This document shows, piece after piece, positions 8,450 through 19,347 of a DNA stretch of 64,000 nt. Within the stretch, counting starts at the first letter, position 1; the number at the start of each line of letters is the position of its first letter. The notes beneath the pieces are model-generated. The model saw only the letters and a program-made list of their open reading frames with translations, was not told where the DNA came from and ran no database searches. A program made the translations under genes and the position numbers. This DNA comes from Peptostreptococcaceae bacterium (GTDB taxonomy: Bacteria; Bacillota; Clostridia; Peptostreptococcales; Anaerovoracaceae), in assembly GCA_016650175.1 (NCBI GenBank), contig JAENWG010000001.1, forward strand, positions 1 through 64,000, given 5' to 3'.

Positions 8450-9958
8450 TTATCTTACAATGCTCGAAGAAGTTTCCTTAAGAATAACATCATGAGCTCC
8501 GCCCTCTACAATAGAAGTCGCAGAAACAATCGTAAGCTTAGAGTGTTTTTGGAGTTCCTTAATATTAAGAGAACCACAGTTACACATAGTAGACTTAACC
8601 TTACCAAGCGAAATATTAACATTGTCATGAAGTTCACCAGCGTATGGCACATAAGAATCAACGCCCTCTTCAAACTTCATTTTAGGATCGCCACCAAGGT
8701 CATATCTTTGCCAGTTTCTAGCACGATTCGATCCTTCGCCCCAATATTCCTTAACGTAGTTACCATTAATGTTTAATTTATTAGTAGGTGATTCATCAAA
8801 TCTAGCAAAATATCTACCAAGCATTATAAAGTCAGCTCCCATAGCAAGTGCTAAAGTCAAATGATAATCATATACAATTCCGCCGTCAGAACAGATAGGT
8901 ACATAAAAACCTGTCTTTTCCATATATTCGTCTCTAGCCTTAGCCACATCTAATACAGCAGTAGCTTGACCTCTTCCTATTCCCTTTTGCTCTCTTGTGA
9001 TACAAATAGAACCGCCACCAATACCGATTTTTACAAAATCCGCTCCGGCTTCTGCTAAGTAATTAAAACCTTCAGCATCAATTACATTGCCAGCTCCTAT
9101 TTTAACAGTATCTCCGTATTTTTCTCTTACCCATTTTATAGTTTGAGCTTGCCACTCAGAAAAGCCTTCAGATGAATCTATAACTAAAACATCAGCTCCA
9201 GCTTCTACTAAAGCAGGAATTCTCTCTTCATAATCTCTAGTGTTAACTCCTGCACCAACCATATATCTCTTATGGTCATCAAGAAGTTCATTAGGATTAT
9301 CTTTATGACTATCGTAATCCTTACGGAATACGAAATGAGTAAGTCTCATATTTTCATCAATAATCGGTAACTGATTTAATTTGTGATCCCAAAGTAAATT
9401 ATTCGCTTCCGATAAAGTAATTCCGTCTTTACCATATATTAGCTTATCTAACGGAGTCATAAATTCCGAAATCTTCGTATCCTCATTCATTCTGCTTACT
9501 CTATAGTCTCTGCTAGCAACAATTCCAACAATCTTACCTTTTGAAGTGCCATCTTCAGTAACAGCTACTGTTGAGTGACCTGTTTTCGCTTTAAGTGCTA
9601 ATACATCTTTAAGCGTATTATCTGGTCTAAGATTAGAATCACTTCTAACAAAACCTGCTTTATGAGATTTTACTTTCTTAACCATATCAACTTCGCTTTC
9701 AATTGGTTGAGAACCGAATATAAATGAAATTCCGCCTTCTCTAGCAAGTGCTACTGCCATTGTATCATCGGATACAGCCTGCATAACTGCAGATACCAAA
9801 GGAATTTTCATAGTAATTTCTGATTTCTCTCCAACCTTGTGCTTAACTACCGGTGTTTTTAAACTAACGTTTTCAACCTTACATTCCTTACTGGAATATC
9901 CGGGCACCAATAAATACTCGTTAAATGTTCTTGATGGTTCCTTAAAAATAGACGCCAT
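8450..9958 (-). CDS. guaB: IMP dehydrogenase
   Basis: Catalyses the NAD-dependent oxidation of IMP to XMP, the committed step to GTP. The TIM barrel starts at [10 protein letters not shown], is interrupted by a pair of CBS domains (about residues 112-225), and resumes with the phosphate-binding region. The catalytic loop [11 protein letters not shown] has its cysteine at 319. The protein is 502 residues long, and its spacing resembles the bacterial IMPDH subgroup with an extra insertion near [12 protein letters not shown]. The ATG is preceded by GGAGG at five bases. Order guaB-guaA on the same strand makes a GTP biosynthesis unit. A terminator for the preceding lyase gene lies upstream, so guaB should have its own promoter. 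Confidence 0.97.
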   Translation of the reverse strand: MASIFKEPSRTFNEYLLVPGYSSKECKVENVSLKTPVVKHKVGEKSEITMKIPLVSAVMQAVSDDTMAVALAREGGISFIFGSQPIESEVDMVKKVKSHKAGFVRSDSNLRPDNTLKDVLALKAKTGHSTVAVTEDGTSKGKIVGIVASRDYRVSRMNEDTKISEFMTPLDKLIYGKDGITLSEANNLLWDHKLNQLPIIDENMRLTHFVFRKDYDSHKDNPNELLDDHKRYMVGAGVNTRDYEERIPALVEAGADVLVIDSSEGFSEWQAQTIKWVREKYGDTVKIGAGNVIDAEGFNYLAEAGADFVKIGIGGGSICITREQKGIGRGQATAVLDVAKARDEYMEKTGFYVPICSDGGIVYDYHLTLALAMGADFIMLGRYFARFDESPTNKLNINGNYVKEYWGEGSNRARNWQRYDLGGDPKMKFEEGVDSYVPYAGELHDNVNISLGKVKSTMCNCGSLNIKELQKHSKLTIVSATSIVEGGAHDVILKETSSSIVR

Positions 9959-10023
9959 TGTTACCTCCTAACTTCTATATATTAAATGTAACTAATTCAA
10001 ATTATTAAAAGGCAGTATACCAC

Positions 10024-10063
10024 AAAAAAGGGAAATTAGAAAGGAAAAAATAGTTCATTTCCC
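10024..10063 (-). terminator. Terminator of the MalY/PatB-type gene
   Basis: On the minus strand GGGAAAT, a 20-base loop and ATTTCCC form a stem followed by TTTTTT, about 60 bases downstream of the stop at 10125. Confidence 0.75.
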
Positions 10064-10124
10064 AATTTGTTAATTGCCTAAATTTAGCTAGTGCGTTTCT
10101 GTGATTTTTACCAAATATATCTCT

Positions 10125-11303
10125 TTATTGCTTGAAAATATCAGCAATTCTTGTAAGCGCTTCTTCTAAAACATGTTTAGGGCAAGCAGCATTCAATCTA
10201 ACAAAACCTTCAATAGAATTACCAAACATCGCTCCGCCTTCTAAGATTACATGAGCTTCATCCGCAATCTTACAAAGTAACTCTGCTTCTGAGAGACCAT
10301 AATCCCTAAAATCAATCAAAGCTAAATACGTACCTTCCGGTTTGTTAAATCTAGCCTTAGGAAGATTTTCTTTAATAAACTCTTCCATAAAATCAAAATT
10401 ATCATCTAATACTTCATTTAATTCCTTAACCCATTCTTCGCCTTCGTTATATCCTGCAATAGTAGCTTCTACAGCAAAAGGATTTACGAAAATATCTCCT
10501 GTGTATTTTACAATCTTCTTTCTAATCTCCATATTGTTAATAACAAAATTAGTAATCTGAAGACCTGCTAGATTAAAAGTCTTATTAGCAGCAGTAGCAA
10601 GTATCATCTTGTCACCATTATATAGGTTATATGCAGAAACAAACTTGGCATCTTTTCTAATTAAGTCGCAATGAATTTCATCAGCTATAACAATAATATC
10701 GTAAGTTTCACATATTTCCATCATCCTCTTAACGTCGCTTTCGCTCCATATTTGTCCTACAGGATTATGAGGATTACAAAGCATAAATATTTTATTATGA
10801 CGATCTCTTGCCTTCTTTTCAAAGTCAATAAAATCTATACTGTAATTATTTTCAAAATCACATAAAAGTTTATTACTTACAATTTTTCTGTTAGTACCTT
10901 TTATTTGAGTAGCAAACGGATAATATACAGGCTCTTGAATTATGATTCCATCACCTTCATCAGTAAGTGCCCTTATAATATTTCTAATTCCAGCTACAGT
11001 ACCATTACTATATATTAAATCATTAGCATCAATATCAATATCATGTCTTCTCTTATACCAATTAATAATGCTCTCGTTATATTCATCAGATTTATACGTA
11101 TATCCAAAAATTTCATTATCTACTCTATCATGAAGGACTTTTAAAATCTCAGGTGCACACGCAAAGTCCATATCGGCTACCCAAAGATAAATGGTATCAT
11201 CATATGAATTAAGTTTTAGAATATCCTTAACCTTCTTGCTGTCCGTTTTAAATGAACTAGTGCCTATTCTGTCTACCTCTTTATTCCAATCGTATTTACT
11301 CAT
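10125..11303 (-). CDS. MalY/PatB-type PLP-dependent C-S lyase / aminotransferase
   Basis: A fold-type I PLP enzyme of the MalY/PatB group, usually annotated as cystathionine beta-lyase. WVADMDFACAPEI near the N-terminus, the CNPHNPVGQIW segment and the DEIHCDLI motif are characteristic. The PLP-binding lysine is in ATAANKTFNLAGLQ. It would cleave cystathionine or cysteine-like beta-C-S bonds to pyruvate, ammonia and a thiol; the exact substrate cannot be read from sequence. The track starts at 11315 with a TTG that overlaps the ribosome-binding site. The ATG at 11303 with GGAGG five bases upstream is the better start, giving 392 residues. It is monocistronic, with terminators on both sides. 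Confidence 0.9.
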   Translation of the reverse strand: MSKYDWNKEVDRIGTSSFKTDSKKVKDILKLNSYDDTIYLWVADMDFACAPEILKVLHDRVDNEIFGYTYKSDEYNESIINWYKRRHDIDIDANDLIYSNGTVAGIRNIIRALTDEGDGIIIQEPVYYPFATQIKGTNRKIVSNKLLCDFENNYSIDFIDFEKKARDRHNKIFMLCNPHNPVGQIWSESDVKRMMEICETYDIIVIADEIHCDLIRKDAKFVSAYNLYNGDKMILATAANKTFNLAGLQITNFVINNMEIRKKIVKYTGDIFVNPFAVEATIAGYNEGEEWVKELNEVLDDNFDFMEEFIKENLPKARFNKPEGTYLALIDFRDYGLSEAELLCKIADEAHVILEGGAMFGNSIEGFVRLNAACPKHVLEEALTRIADIFKQ

Positions 11304-11355
11304 ATATGCCTCCAAATTTTATTCCTAGTTATTATATCACAAATGCATGCGTATA

Positions 11356-11388
11356 AGAAAAAATCCAGCAGCTTTTAGCTACTGGATT
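11356..11388 (-). terminator. Terminator of groES-groEL
   Basis: On the minus strand AATCCAGTAGC, a TAAAA loop and GCTGCTGGATT form an 11-bp stem with one G-T or mismatch position, followed by TTTTCTT. It sits just downstream of the groEL stop. Confidence 0.88.
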
Positions 11389-11402
11389 CATAAATTGTTC
11401 AG

Positions 11403-13049
<1,647 letters not shown>

Positions 13050-13331
13050 CTATTTTTCAACCTTAGCCAAAATATCGCTTTGGTTCATTATTGTATATTC
13101 TTTGCCACTGTATTTAACTTCAGTACCCGCATACTTGGAAAAAACGATTTTGTCTCCTGCTTCAAGTTCCATTGGTTCATCTTTAGTTCCAGGTCCTACA
13201 GCGACAACTTCCGCCACCTGTGGTTTTTCCTTAGCACTACTAGTCAATATAAGTCCACCCTGAGTCTTTTCCTCAGCTTCTAATTTCTTAATTATAACTC
13301 TGCTACCTAATGGTTTTAATCCTACGCTCAT
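13050..13331 (-). CDS. groES: 10-kDa co-chaperonin GroES
   Basis: The heptameric lid of the GroEL chamber. The 93-residue protein shows [25 protein letters not shown], with the mobile loop around EKTQGGLIL, and [24 protein letters not shown] at the C-terminus. The ATG is preceded by GGAGGTAAGAAA. It is the first gene of the groESL operon, with CIRCE in the 5' leader. Confidence 0.98.
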   Translation of the reverse strand: MSVGLKPLGSRVIIKKLEAEEKTQGGLILTSSAKEKPQVAEVVAVGPGTKDEPMELEAGDKIVFSKYAGTEVKYSGKEYTIMNQSDILAKVEK

Positions 13332-13358
13332 TTTCTTACCTCCGTTAATTATTATTTA

Positions 13359-13385
13359 TTAGCACTCCTATTCTATGAGTGCTAA
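13359..13385 (-). promoter_or_regulatory. CIRCE operator (HrcA binding site)
   Basis: TTAGCACTC, nine bases, GAGTGCTAA: a perfect match to the CIRCE inverted repeat, located between the promoter and groES. HrcA should repress groESL here until heat or folding stress. No hrcA gene is in the window. Confidence 0.97.
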
Positions 13386-13397
13386 CCTACAGTGATT

Positions 13398-13426
13398 ATT
13401 TTAATTCTAAAATGGCTATTTGTCAA
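13398..13426 (-). promoter_or_regulatory. Sigma-A promoter of groES-groEL
   Basis: On the minus strand TTGACA (13421-13426) and TAAAAT (13398-13403) are separated by 17 bases and lie immediately upstream of CIRCE. This is the expected arrangement for HrcA control. Confidence 0.85.
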
Positions 13427-13470
13427 CAATTTATTCATATAAAATATGTGAATAATTCTTCACATAAAAT

Positions 13471-14277
13471 CTATTTCTCTCTGAAGTAATAAAATAGATA
13501 TTGTTGTGCAAATCCTCCGTACTCTCCGAACTTCATTTTAGCAAATTCGTTAATGCTTTTATCGCCTTCTAATCCAAACATTTCCTTCATAATACGCTTA
13601 ACCCAAACATCTATTGGAAAAGCATTATAATATCCCATTCCAAATAAAAGTATACAGTTAGCTACCTTTGGTCCTATCCCATTAAAAGAAAGAAGCCAAT
13701 TCGTAGCTTGATCTATATCACTCTCTTTTCTATCATTTTGAAACTGCTTAGCAGCATCAATTATATATTTAGCTCTATAACCAAGTTTGATATCTTCTAA
13801 ATCGGTAACATCCAGTTTCGCTAAAATATTTGCATCTGGAAACGAATAGTACTTTTTATCTTCATATTCATAAACTTCATTGCCATATTTTTTTGATAAC
13901 TTCTCAACGCAACCTTTTATTCTAGGAATATTATTATTCTGCGAGATAATGAAAGAAACTAATACTTCCCATAAGTCCTGGTTTAGGATTCTCATACCAT
14001 ATCCGTATTTTAAAGATTCTCGCATAGAACTTTCCGACTTACTTAATGTTGCTTTGATTTCGCCATAATCTCTATTTAAATCAAAGTACTCATTCCAATT
14101 AAGCTCTCCGGTCGCTTCTATATTAAGTATATTATCTTTTAAAGTAACCTTAGCAAATACTCCTTGTACAACTCCAATATATGTATCATCAATTTTGCTC
14201 CATCTGAAACATTGCCCACACTGAAAAACGTGGTCTAAATTAATATCTTTAACATCAGTCATCAACGTGTTCAACAT
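13471..14277 (-). CDS. 8-oxoguanine DNA glycosylase / AP lyase, OGG1 type
   Basis: Removes oxidised guanine from DNA. The N-terminal beta-rich domain contains FQCGQCFRW, as in OGG1/AlkA proteins. The helix-hairpin-helix-GPD part reads LLSFNGIGPKVANCILLFGM...FPIDVWVKR, with the catalytic lysine at about K204 and the conserved aspartate at about D223. The lysine argues for a bifunctional OGG1-like enzyme rather than the monofunctional AlkA type. Its start lies inside the end of the P-loop/Asp23 gene (23-base overlap), so the two are probably translated together. No strong ribosome-binding site is seen before either candidate ATG (14277 or 14262). The length of 268 residues is normal. Confidence 0.88.
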   Translation of the reverse strand: MLNTLMTDVKDINLDHVFQCGQCFRWSKIDDTYIGVVQGVFAKVTLKDNILNIEATGELNWNEYFDLNRDYGEIKATLSKSESSMRESLKYGYGMRILNQDLWEVLVSFIISQNNNIPRIKGCVEKLSKKYGNEVYEYEDKKYYSFPDANILAKLDVTDLEDIKLGYRAKYIIDAAKQFQNDRKESDIDQATNWLLSFNGIGPKVANCILLFGMGYYNAFPIDVWVKRIMKEMFGLEGDKSINEFAKMKFGEYGGFAQQYLFYYFREK

Positions 14278-15088
14278 AAAATCTTATATCCTTTATCTCA
14301 ACATTAAGCGTTGTCATTTGAAACGCTGTCATATCCTCTATCATATTTTTAACTTTCTCTTGAAAATCTTTGATAACATCCATCATTTCATCGCAATATC
14401 TAGCAGTTATATCTATATCTATTTCTAGGTAGCTTGTTTTAGCATTATCATAATATGTACCTACAAGCAAATACTTACTATACTCAGCTGCAGCACATTT
14501 TATTATATCCCCTAAAACTCTCTCGCTAATTACATATTGTCCCGCATAACTAAACGTAGGCCTTACTACTGTTCTTTCCTGAGTCGAAGAACTCTCAGTT
14601 TTCGAAAACGATTTAAATAATTTGAGTGGATTCATAAAATATCCCGCAAAGTCACGTTTAAGCTGAAATGTCGGTGCAGGGATTACATGCTCACCTTGCT
14701 GTTTTCTCTGTTTTCTAGCAGTATTTCTCTCGCTTTCAGAAGTAATATCATCTATATATATTCGTTCATCTGGCGCATGAAGCTCTAATCTTTCAATTAT
14801 TATATCTACCATGCGATCCGACGTACCTATTACAACTATGCTTTTAGGCTTTGTTTCAATAATTTTGTCTCTAACGTTTTCTCTCCATTCTGGGTATACA
14901 AAAAGAGCCGTTTTAACTGCACCAATTACAGTACTTGCCTTTTTAGCAGAAGTTCCGGCAATAACATTGTTCTTATAGATGAAAAGACCATCATCTATAA
15001 TTCCTTCTATATTAAATTGTTTGCAGAGATTCATGGCCTGGTAACTCTTACCAGTTCCACTTCCTCCCGAAAAAGAATAAACTTTCAT
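14255..15088 (-). CDS. P-loop NTPase with C-terminal Asp23/Gls24-like domain
   Basis: The protein starts MKVYSFSGGSGTGKSYQ, a Walker A motif right at the N-terminus. A Rossmann-like NTPase region follows (IVVIGTSDRMVDIII), then a basic linker. The C-terminal part (SYAGQYVISERVLGDIIKCAAAEYS to the end) resembles the Asp23/Gls24 envelope-stress fold. The track start at 15175 adds 29 residues read across the divergent ferredoxin promoter and ribosome-binding site. The ATG at 15088 is preferred because the fold begins there, though its upstream GAGG is 14 bases away. Function is unknown. The overlap with an OGG1-type gene is probably operonic economy rather than proof of a DNA-repair role. Confidence 0.7.
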   Translation of the reverse strand: MKVYSFSGGSGTGKSYQAMNLCKQFNIEGIIDDGLFIYKNNVIAGTSAKKASTVIGAVKTALFVYPEWRENVRDKIIETKPKSIVVIGTSDRMVDIIIERLELHAPDERIYIDDITSESERNTARKQRKQQGEHVIPAPTFQLKRDFAGYFMNPLKLFKSFSKTESSSTQERTVVRPTFSYAGQYVISERVLGDIIKCAAAEYSKYLLVGTYYDNAKTSYLEIDIDITARYCDEMMDVIKDFQEKVKNMIEDMTAFQMTTLNVEIKDIRFYVEHVDD

Positions 15089-15089
15089 C

Positions 15090-15118
15090 TTTACAAAACC
15101 ATCCTCTTCTGTTATACT
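15090..15118 (+). promoter_or_regulatory. Promoter of the ferredoxin gene
   Basis: TTTACA (15090-15095) and TATACT (15113-15118), 17 bases apart, lie upstream of the ferredoxin ribosome-binding site. The promoter overlaps the immediate upstream region of the divergent P-loop gene, so the two units may interfere with each other. Confidence 0.7.
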
Positions 15119-15173
15119 AATTTTCGGAACGTACGCATAAGAACGTTTAACACTAATTTTAGGAGGTAACAAC

Positions 15174-15341
15174 ATGGCTTATAAAATCACTGACGAGTGT
15201 ATCGGTTGTGGAGCTTGCTTAGACTCATGTCCAACAGGTGCAATCACAGAAGGTACTCCTTACGAAATAGACGAAGCTACTTGCATTGACTGCGGAGCTT
15301 GTGTAGGCGAATGTCCTACTGGCGCTATTATCGAAGGATAA
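15174..15341 (+). CDS. 2[4Fe-4S] ferredoxin (55 aa)
   Basis: Too short for the ORF track. The frame from ATG at 15174 begins MAYKITDECIGCGACLDSCP and has two complete CxxCxxCxxxCP clusters. The second reads CIDCGACVGECP, and the protein ends in AIIEG. This is a clostridial-type low-potential ferredoxin carrying electrons for pyruvate and other oxidoreductases and hydrogenases in the cytosol. AGGAGG lies seven bases before the ATG, a good promoter is upstream and a strong terminator downstream, so it is a monocistronic, probably highly expressed gene. It is the only plus-strand gene in the first 42 kb. Confidence 0.97.
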   Translation: MAYKITDECIGCGACLDSCPTGAITEGTPYEIDEATCIDCGACVGECPTGAIIEG

Positions 15342-15353
15342 TAATTACAAATT

Positions 15354-15380
15354 AAACCGTAGCAACGCTACGGTTTTTTT
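15354..15380 (+). terminator. Terminator of the ferredoxin gene
   Basis: AAACCGTAGC, a short loop and GCTACGGTTT followed by TTTT. The stem lies between convergent ferredoxin and rex and could act in both directions, with the better T-tract on the plus strand. Confidence 0.92.
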
Positions 15381-15386
15381 ATTGCC

Positions 15387-16082
15387 TTATTTCGCTTTTT
15401 TAGCTTCCTCAGCAACCTCAGTTTTCTGCTTAAACATTGTTGCCTCTTTACTCGACATGTTATTCATCTGGAAAGCTAGCGTATGCAAGTTCTCACTCAA
15501 ATGTACATTCTCAAGCGCAATTCTATCCGGCACCTCAATATCAATCGGTGTGAAATTCCATATACCCTTAATGCCTGCAAAGATTAGCTTATCAGCTACC
15601 TCTTGAGCATTATCTCTTGTTACACAGATAACTCCAATATCAATATTGTTCTCTTCTACAAATTCTACAATGTTTTCAAAGTCATATACTTCAATGTCAT
15701 TGATTTTAAGACCGATTATTTTAGGGTTAATATCAAAGAGACCCAAAACCTTGAAACCTGATCTATAGTAATAAGTATAGTTTGTGATAGCTTGTCCTAA
15801 ATTACCAGAACCCACCATTACCATCTTATATTCCTTATCAAGCCCAAGTATAGCACTTATCTCATTATATAAACCTTCTACATTATAGCCATATCCCTGT
15901 TGTCCAAATCCCCCAAATGTATTTAAGTCCTGTCTAATTTGAGAAGCCGTGTATCCAATCAATGCACTAAGTTCATTAGAAGATATTTTAGTAACTCCCT
16001 TTTTCCTTAATTCATTTAAGTAACGTCTGTATCTAGGGAGTCTTTTAATGACCGCACTAGAAATTCTCGTATTTTTAGCCAT
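15387..16082 (-). CDS. rex: Redox-sensing transcriptional repressor Rex
   Basis: Binds DNA when the NADH/NAD+ ratio is low and releases fermentation genes when NADH rises. The N-terminal winged helix (ISSAVIKRLPRYRRYLNEL to TASQIRQDLNTFGGFGQQGYGYNV) is the family signature. The NAD-binding Rossmann motif is VMVGSGNLGQAI, and the C-terminal domain-swap helix carries LHTLAFQMN. The track starts at a TTG (16100); the ATG at 16082 has AAGGA seven bases upstream and gives 231 residues. It follows acpP by about 26 bases. Confidence 0.96.
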   Translation of the reverse strand: MAKNTRISSAVIKRLPRYRRYLNELRKKGVTKISSNELSALIGYTASQIRQDLNTFGGFGQQGYGYNVEGLYNEISAILGLDKEYKMVMVGSGNLGQAITNYTYYYRSGFKVLGLFDINPKIIGLKINDIEVYDFENIVEFVEENNIDIGVICVTRDNAQEVADKLIFAGIKGIWNFTPIDIEVPDRIALENVHLSENLHTLAFQMNNMSSKEATMFKQKTEVAEEAKKAK

Positions 16083-16108
16083 TTTATTTCCTTCTCTCAA
16101 TAAACAAA

Positions 16109-16336
16109 TTACTTATTATCTTCTACGTATTTTACTAAATTTTCTACAGTTACTAAATTTTCAGCTTCGTCATCAGGAATTTCAATTTCGTATTCCTCTT
16201 CAATGCTAAGAATAATTTCTACTGCGTCTAAAGAATCAGCTTCTAAATCTTTCATTAAGTTTGTTTTAAGCTCAACTAAAGATTCATCAACTCCTAATTG
16301 TTCAATTATAATTTCTCTTATCTTTTCAAAAACCAT
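16109..16336 (-). CDS. acpP: Acyl carrier protein
   Basis: Carries growing acyl chains on a phosphopantetheine arm during fatty acid synthesis. The 75-residue acidic protein has the modification site EADSLDAVEIILSIEEEYEIEI with Ser in the DSL motif. AGGAGG precedes the ATG. It lies just upstream of rex on the same strand and apart from any other fatty acid synthesis gene in this window. That makes it a stand-alone acpP, or possibly a second copy. Confidence 0.95.
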   Translation of the reverse strand: MVFEKIREIIIEQLGVDESLVELKTNLMKDLEADSLDAVEIILSIEEEYEIEIPDDEAENLVTVENLVKYVEDNK

Positions 16337-16414
16337 TTTAAGTCCTCCTGTTTCCTTTTATTATCAAACCATATTATAGCAAATATTAAGAATTTTGCAA
16401 GTTTATTTTTGTTC

Positions 16415-18334
16415 TTACTGCAATTTCATCCATTTGCTATACTTTTCGTCCAATTCCTTTTTACATTTTATCGTATCTTTTTCGTACTTTGTAAGAAGTA
16501 CATGATCCGTAAAATTATCTTCATTACACATTTCACTGTGATAAAAATCTATTTTTTCTTCAAGCTCAGCAATATCTTCCTCAAGCTTTTCGATGTCTCT
16601 TTCTCGCCTTCTGTACTTAGCTTCCTCTTCTTTTTTCTGCTTCCTACCTACCTCAGCAGATACCATAGGCTCTGCCATATTATTGTCACCAGCTAGTACA
16701 TGCAAATGCTCTTTGCCAGATTTAATCTCATTACTCTTTTCAATATAGTAATCATAGTTACCAAGGTATTCTACAAATCCATTAGAAGTAAGCTCTAGTA
16801 TCTTCGTTGGAATCTTATTTAATAAATATCTATCATGAGAAACTATAATCATAGTACCCTCATATTGCTTAAGTGCATCCTCAAAAACTTCTTTAGCATC
16901 AATATCTAAGTGATTAGTAGGTTCATCAAGTATTAATGTATTAGAACCTGCCATCATCATTTTTAAAAGAGATAATCTAGCCTTTTCTCCTCCGCTTAGT
17001 GATCCTACCTTTTTAAATACAGTATCATTTTTAAAAAGAAATCTTCCTAAAACTGATCTTATTTCACCATCCGAATAAAGAACATACGCATCATGAAGTT
17101 CTTCCATTACCGTCTTTTCATCATCCATTAGAAGTTGACCTTGGTCATAATATCCAAAATCTACATTGTGTCCAACCTTTAGGTATCCTTCATCACAAGG
17201 AATTTGACCCATTATCATTTTAAGAAGCGTAGTCTTCCCTATACCGTTGTCTCCAACTATACAGATTTTATCTCCTCTTTTAATGTCAAAAGCAACATTC
17301 TTAAAAAGATCCTTCTTTTCAAATGATTTTTCTAGATTTTCGCCTATAAGTACATCTTTACCACTAGGGAAATTTTCCCTAAAAGTAATTTTTAATTTAC
17401 CAGTAGAATATAGCGGTTTATCTTTGCGTTCAACAGCATCAAGTCTCTTTTCTCTTGATCTCGCTCTTTTGGCAAGCTTTTCAGTGCCACGCTCTTTAAA
17501 CTTTCTAACTATATCTTCTTGTCTAGCTAGCTCTTTTCTCTGTTTTTCATATGCGCTAAATTCAGCATCTCTCTTTTCACTTCTCTTAACAGAATACTCT
17601 GAGTAATTACCAGTATACACACTGAGCTTGTTATTATCAACTTCAAAAACTTTGTTTACAAGCTTATCTAAGAAGTATCTATCATGAGAAACTAACACCA
17701 CGGTACCGTTATATGACCTTAAATACTGCTCTAGCCACTTTAAAGTACCTATGTCCAAGTGATTGGTAGGTTCATCCAAAAAGAGTATATCAGGCTTTCT
17801 TAACAGTAAGCACGCAAGTGAAAGCCTTGTTCTCTCTCCACCAGATAGTGTATTTATAGGTTTGTCAAAATAGTCTTCTCCAAAAGCCATGCTTTTAAGA
17901 ATTCCTTTAATCTCGCTTTTATATGTATATCCGCCCAAGTACTTATACTTTTCTTGAAGCTGTGTAAATCTATCTATGTTTTTATTTAAATTCTTGTCAT
18001 TTTCGTCACCTAGTTTTTCAGATAAATCGTACATATCTTTTTCAAGCTTGTATAAACCCGAAAAAATCTGATTAACTTCCTGTATTACGGTATTATCTGA
18101 ATTAAAACTATCATTTTGTTCAAGATAGCCAATTTTATTATCAGACGATATATAAAAACTACCTGACGTAGCTTCCAGCTCACCAGTTAATATCTTTAAC
18201 AAAGTAGTTTTACCAGCACCGTTGATTCCAACGATACCCACCTTGTCACCTTTATTGATATGAAAAGATACATCTGTAATGATTTCATCTATTCCATAAG
18301 ATTTACTTAAGTTATTAGCTGATATTACAATCAT
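16415..18334 (-). CDS. ABC-F family ATPase (ribosome-associated type)
   Basis: Two fused ABC domains without membrane segments: first Walker A GINGAGKTT with signature LSGGERTRLSLA, second GDNGIGKTT with LSGGEKARLSLL. They are joined by a charged linker (KQRKELARQEDIVRKFKERG...KLAKRARSREKR). A C-terminal coiled coil follows (RRRERDIEKLEEDIAELEEKI). ABC-F proteins act at the ribosomal E/P site to relieve stalling, or give antibiotic protection. Which role applies cannot be told here; the architecture resembles the housekeeping YdiF/YfmM group. The ATG overlaps the tsaD stop (ATGA), so it is co-translated with the t6A genes. Confidence 0.9.
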   Translation of the reverse strand: MIVISANNLSKSYGIDEIITDVSFHINKGDKVGIVGINGAGKTTLLKILTGELEATSGSFYISSDNKIGYLEQNDSFNSDNTVIQEVNQIFSGLYKLEKDMYDLSEKLGDENDKNLNKNIDRFTQLQEKYKYLGGYTYKSEIKGILKSMAFGEDYFDKPINTLSGGERTRLSLACLLLRKPDILFLDEPTNHLDIGTLKWLEQYLRSYNGTVVLVSHDRYFLDKLVNKVFEVDNNKLSVYTGNYSEYSVKRSEKRDAEFSAYEKQRKELARQEDIVRKFKERGTEKLAKRARSREKRLDAVERKDKPLYSTGKLKITFRENFPSGKDVLIGENLEKSFEKKDLFKNVAFDIKRGDKICIVGDNGIGKTTLLKMIMGQIPCDEGYLKVGHNVDFGYYDQGQLLMDDEKTVMEELHDAYVLYSDGEIRSVLGRFLFKNDTVFKKVGSLSGGEKARLSLLKMMMAGSNTLILDEPTNHLDIDAKEVFEDALKQYEGTMIIVSHDRYLLNKIPTKILELTSNGFVEYLGNYDYYIEKSNEIKSGKEHLHVLAGDNNMAEPMVSAEVGRKQKKEEEAKYRRRERDIEKLEEDIAELEEKIDFYHSEMCNEDNFTDHVLLTKYEKDTIKCKKELDEKYSKWMKLQ

Positions 18335-19347
18335 ATTTCAAGCCCCGGATATGCATCTAGTGACAAATCAGATATCTCTCCCTTTTTCATTTTATAATAA
18401 GCTGCGCAACCAATCATAGCTCCGTTATCAGTGCATAAAATAGGACTAGGTTTATATAACTTAATACCTTCCTCTTTGCACCTTTCACTTAACATATCAT
18501 TAAGTCTAGAATTTGCTGCTACTCCACCTGCCACAACCAAAGCATCCTGATTAAGCATCTTAGCAGCGCTAATTGCTTTATTAACTATTACTTCTAATAC
18601 CGCTTCTTGAAAGCTAGCTGCTATATCTGCGGTATTTATATCATCACCCTTTTGTTTAGCTCTGTTAACATGGTTTAATACACCTGTTTTGGTTCCACTA
18701 AAACTAAAATCTAAGCATCCTTTTTCAAGATAAACTCTTTTAAAGTTTATAGCCGTTTTGTTTCCTTTTTTAGCCAATTCATCAATTTTAGGTCCGCCTG
18801 GATAGCCAAGACCAATTACCCTTGCCACCTTGTCATAGGCTTCACCAATTGCATCATCTCTAGTGCTGCCTAATACTTCACAGCTGTCATAATCATTTAC
18901 CATAACAATATTAGTATGGCCACCTGATACGATAAGGCCTAAAAATGGAGGCTCTAAATCTTTAAATTCAATATAGTTTGCAGCTATATGCCCATGCATG
19001 TGATTAACACCAACTAGTGGTATATCCTTAGCAAAACTAATAGCTTTTGCAGTTGCAACTCCAATTAAAAGTGATCCTACAAGACCAGGTCCATAAGCAA
19101 CACCTATTAAATCGATATCATCAATCGTGACTTTTGCTTCCGCTAATGCTTCATCTAAAACACCGTTGATATTTTCAAGATGATGCCTAGATGCTATCTC
19201 TGGAACAACTCCTCCAAAGTTTTTATGTATATCAATTTGAGATGAAATAACATTTGATAACACTTCTCTGCCATCAGCTAGAATTGCTATCGCCGTTTCA
19301 TCACAACTAGTTTCTATTCCCATTGTAAGATGTCTACCGTCTAACAT
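18331..19347 (-). CDS. tsaD: tRNA N6-adenosine threonylcarbamoyltransferase TsaD
   Basis: Transfers the threonylcarbamoyl group from TC-AMP to A37 of ANN-decoding tRNAs. The ASKHA fold starts with GIETSCDETAIAI and the metal-binding histidines are in HMHGHIAANY. GGVVPEIASRHH and FSGTKTGV are further family motifs. The length of 338 residues is standard. It overlaps rimI by seven bases upstream and the ABC-F gene by four bases downstream. This places it in the compact tsaE-tsaB-rimI-tsaD unit. Confidence 0.98.
   Translation of the reverse strand: MLDGRHLTMGIETSCDETAIAILADGREVLSNVISSQIDIHKNFGGVVPEIASRHHLENINGVLDEALAEAKVTIDDIDLIGVAYGPGLVGSLLIGVATAKAISFAKDIPLVGVNHMHGHIAANYIEFKDLEPPFLGLIVSGGHTNIVMVNDYDSCEVLGSTRDDAIGEAYDKVARVIGLGYPGGPKIDELAKKGNKTAINFKRVYLEKGCLDFSFSGTKTGVLNHVNRAKQKGDDINTADIAASFQEAVLEVIVNKAISAAKMLNQDALVVAGGVAANSRLNDMLSERCKEEGIKLYKPSPILCTDNGAMIGCAAYYKMKKGEISDLSLDAYPGLEI

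Noticed and set aside
10081-10124. Continuation of the MalY-type transcript into guaB as one operon
   Set aside because: A good stem with six T residues separates them, so co-transcription is not assumed.
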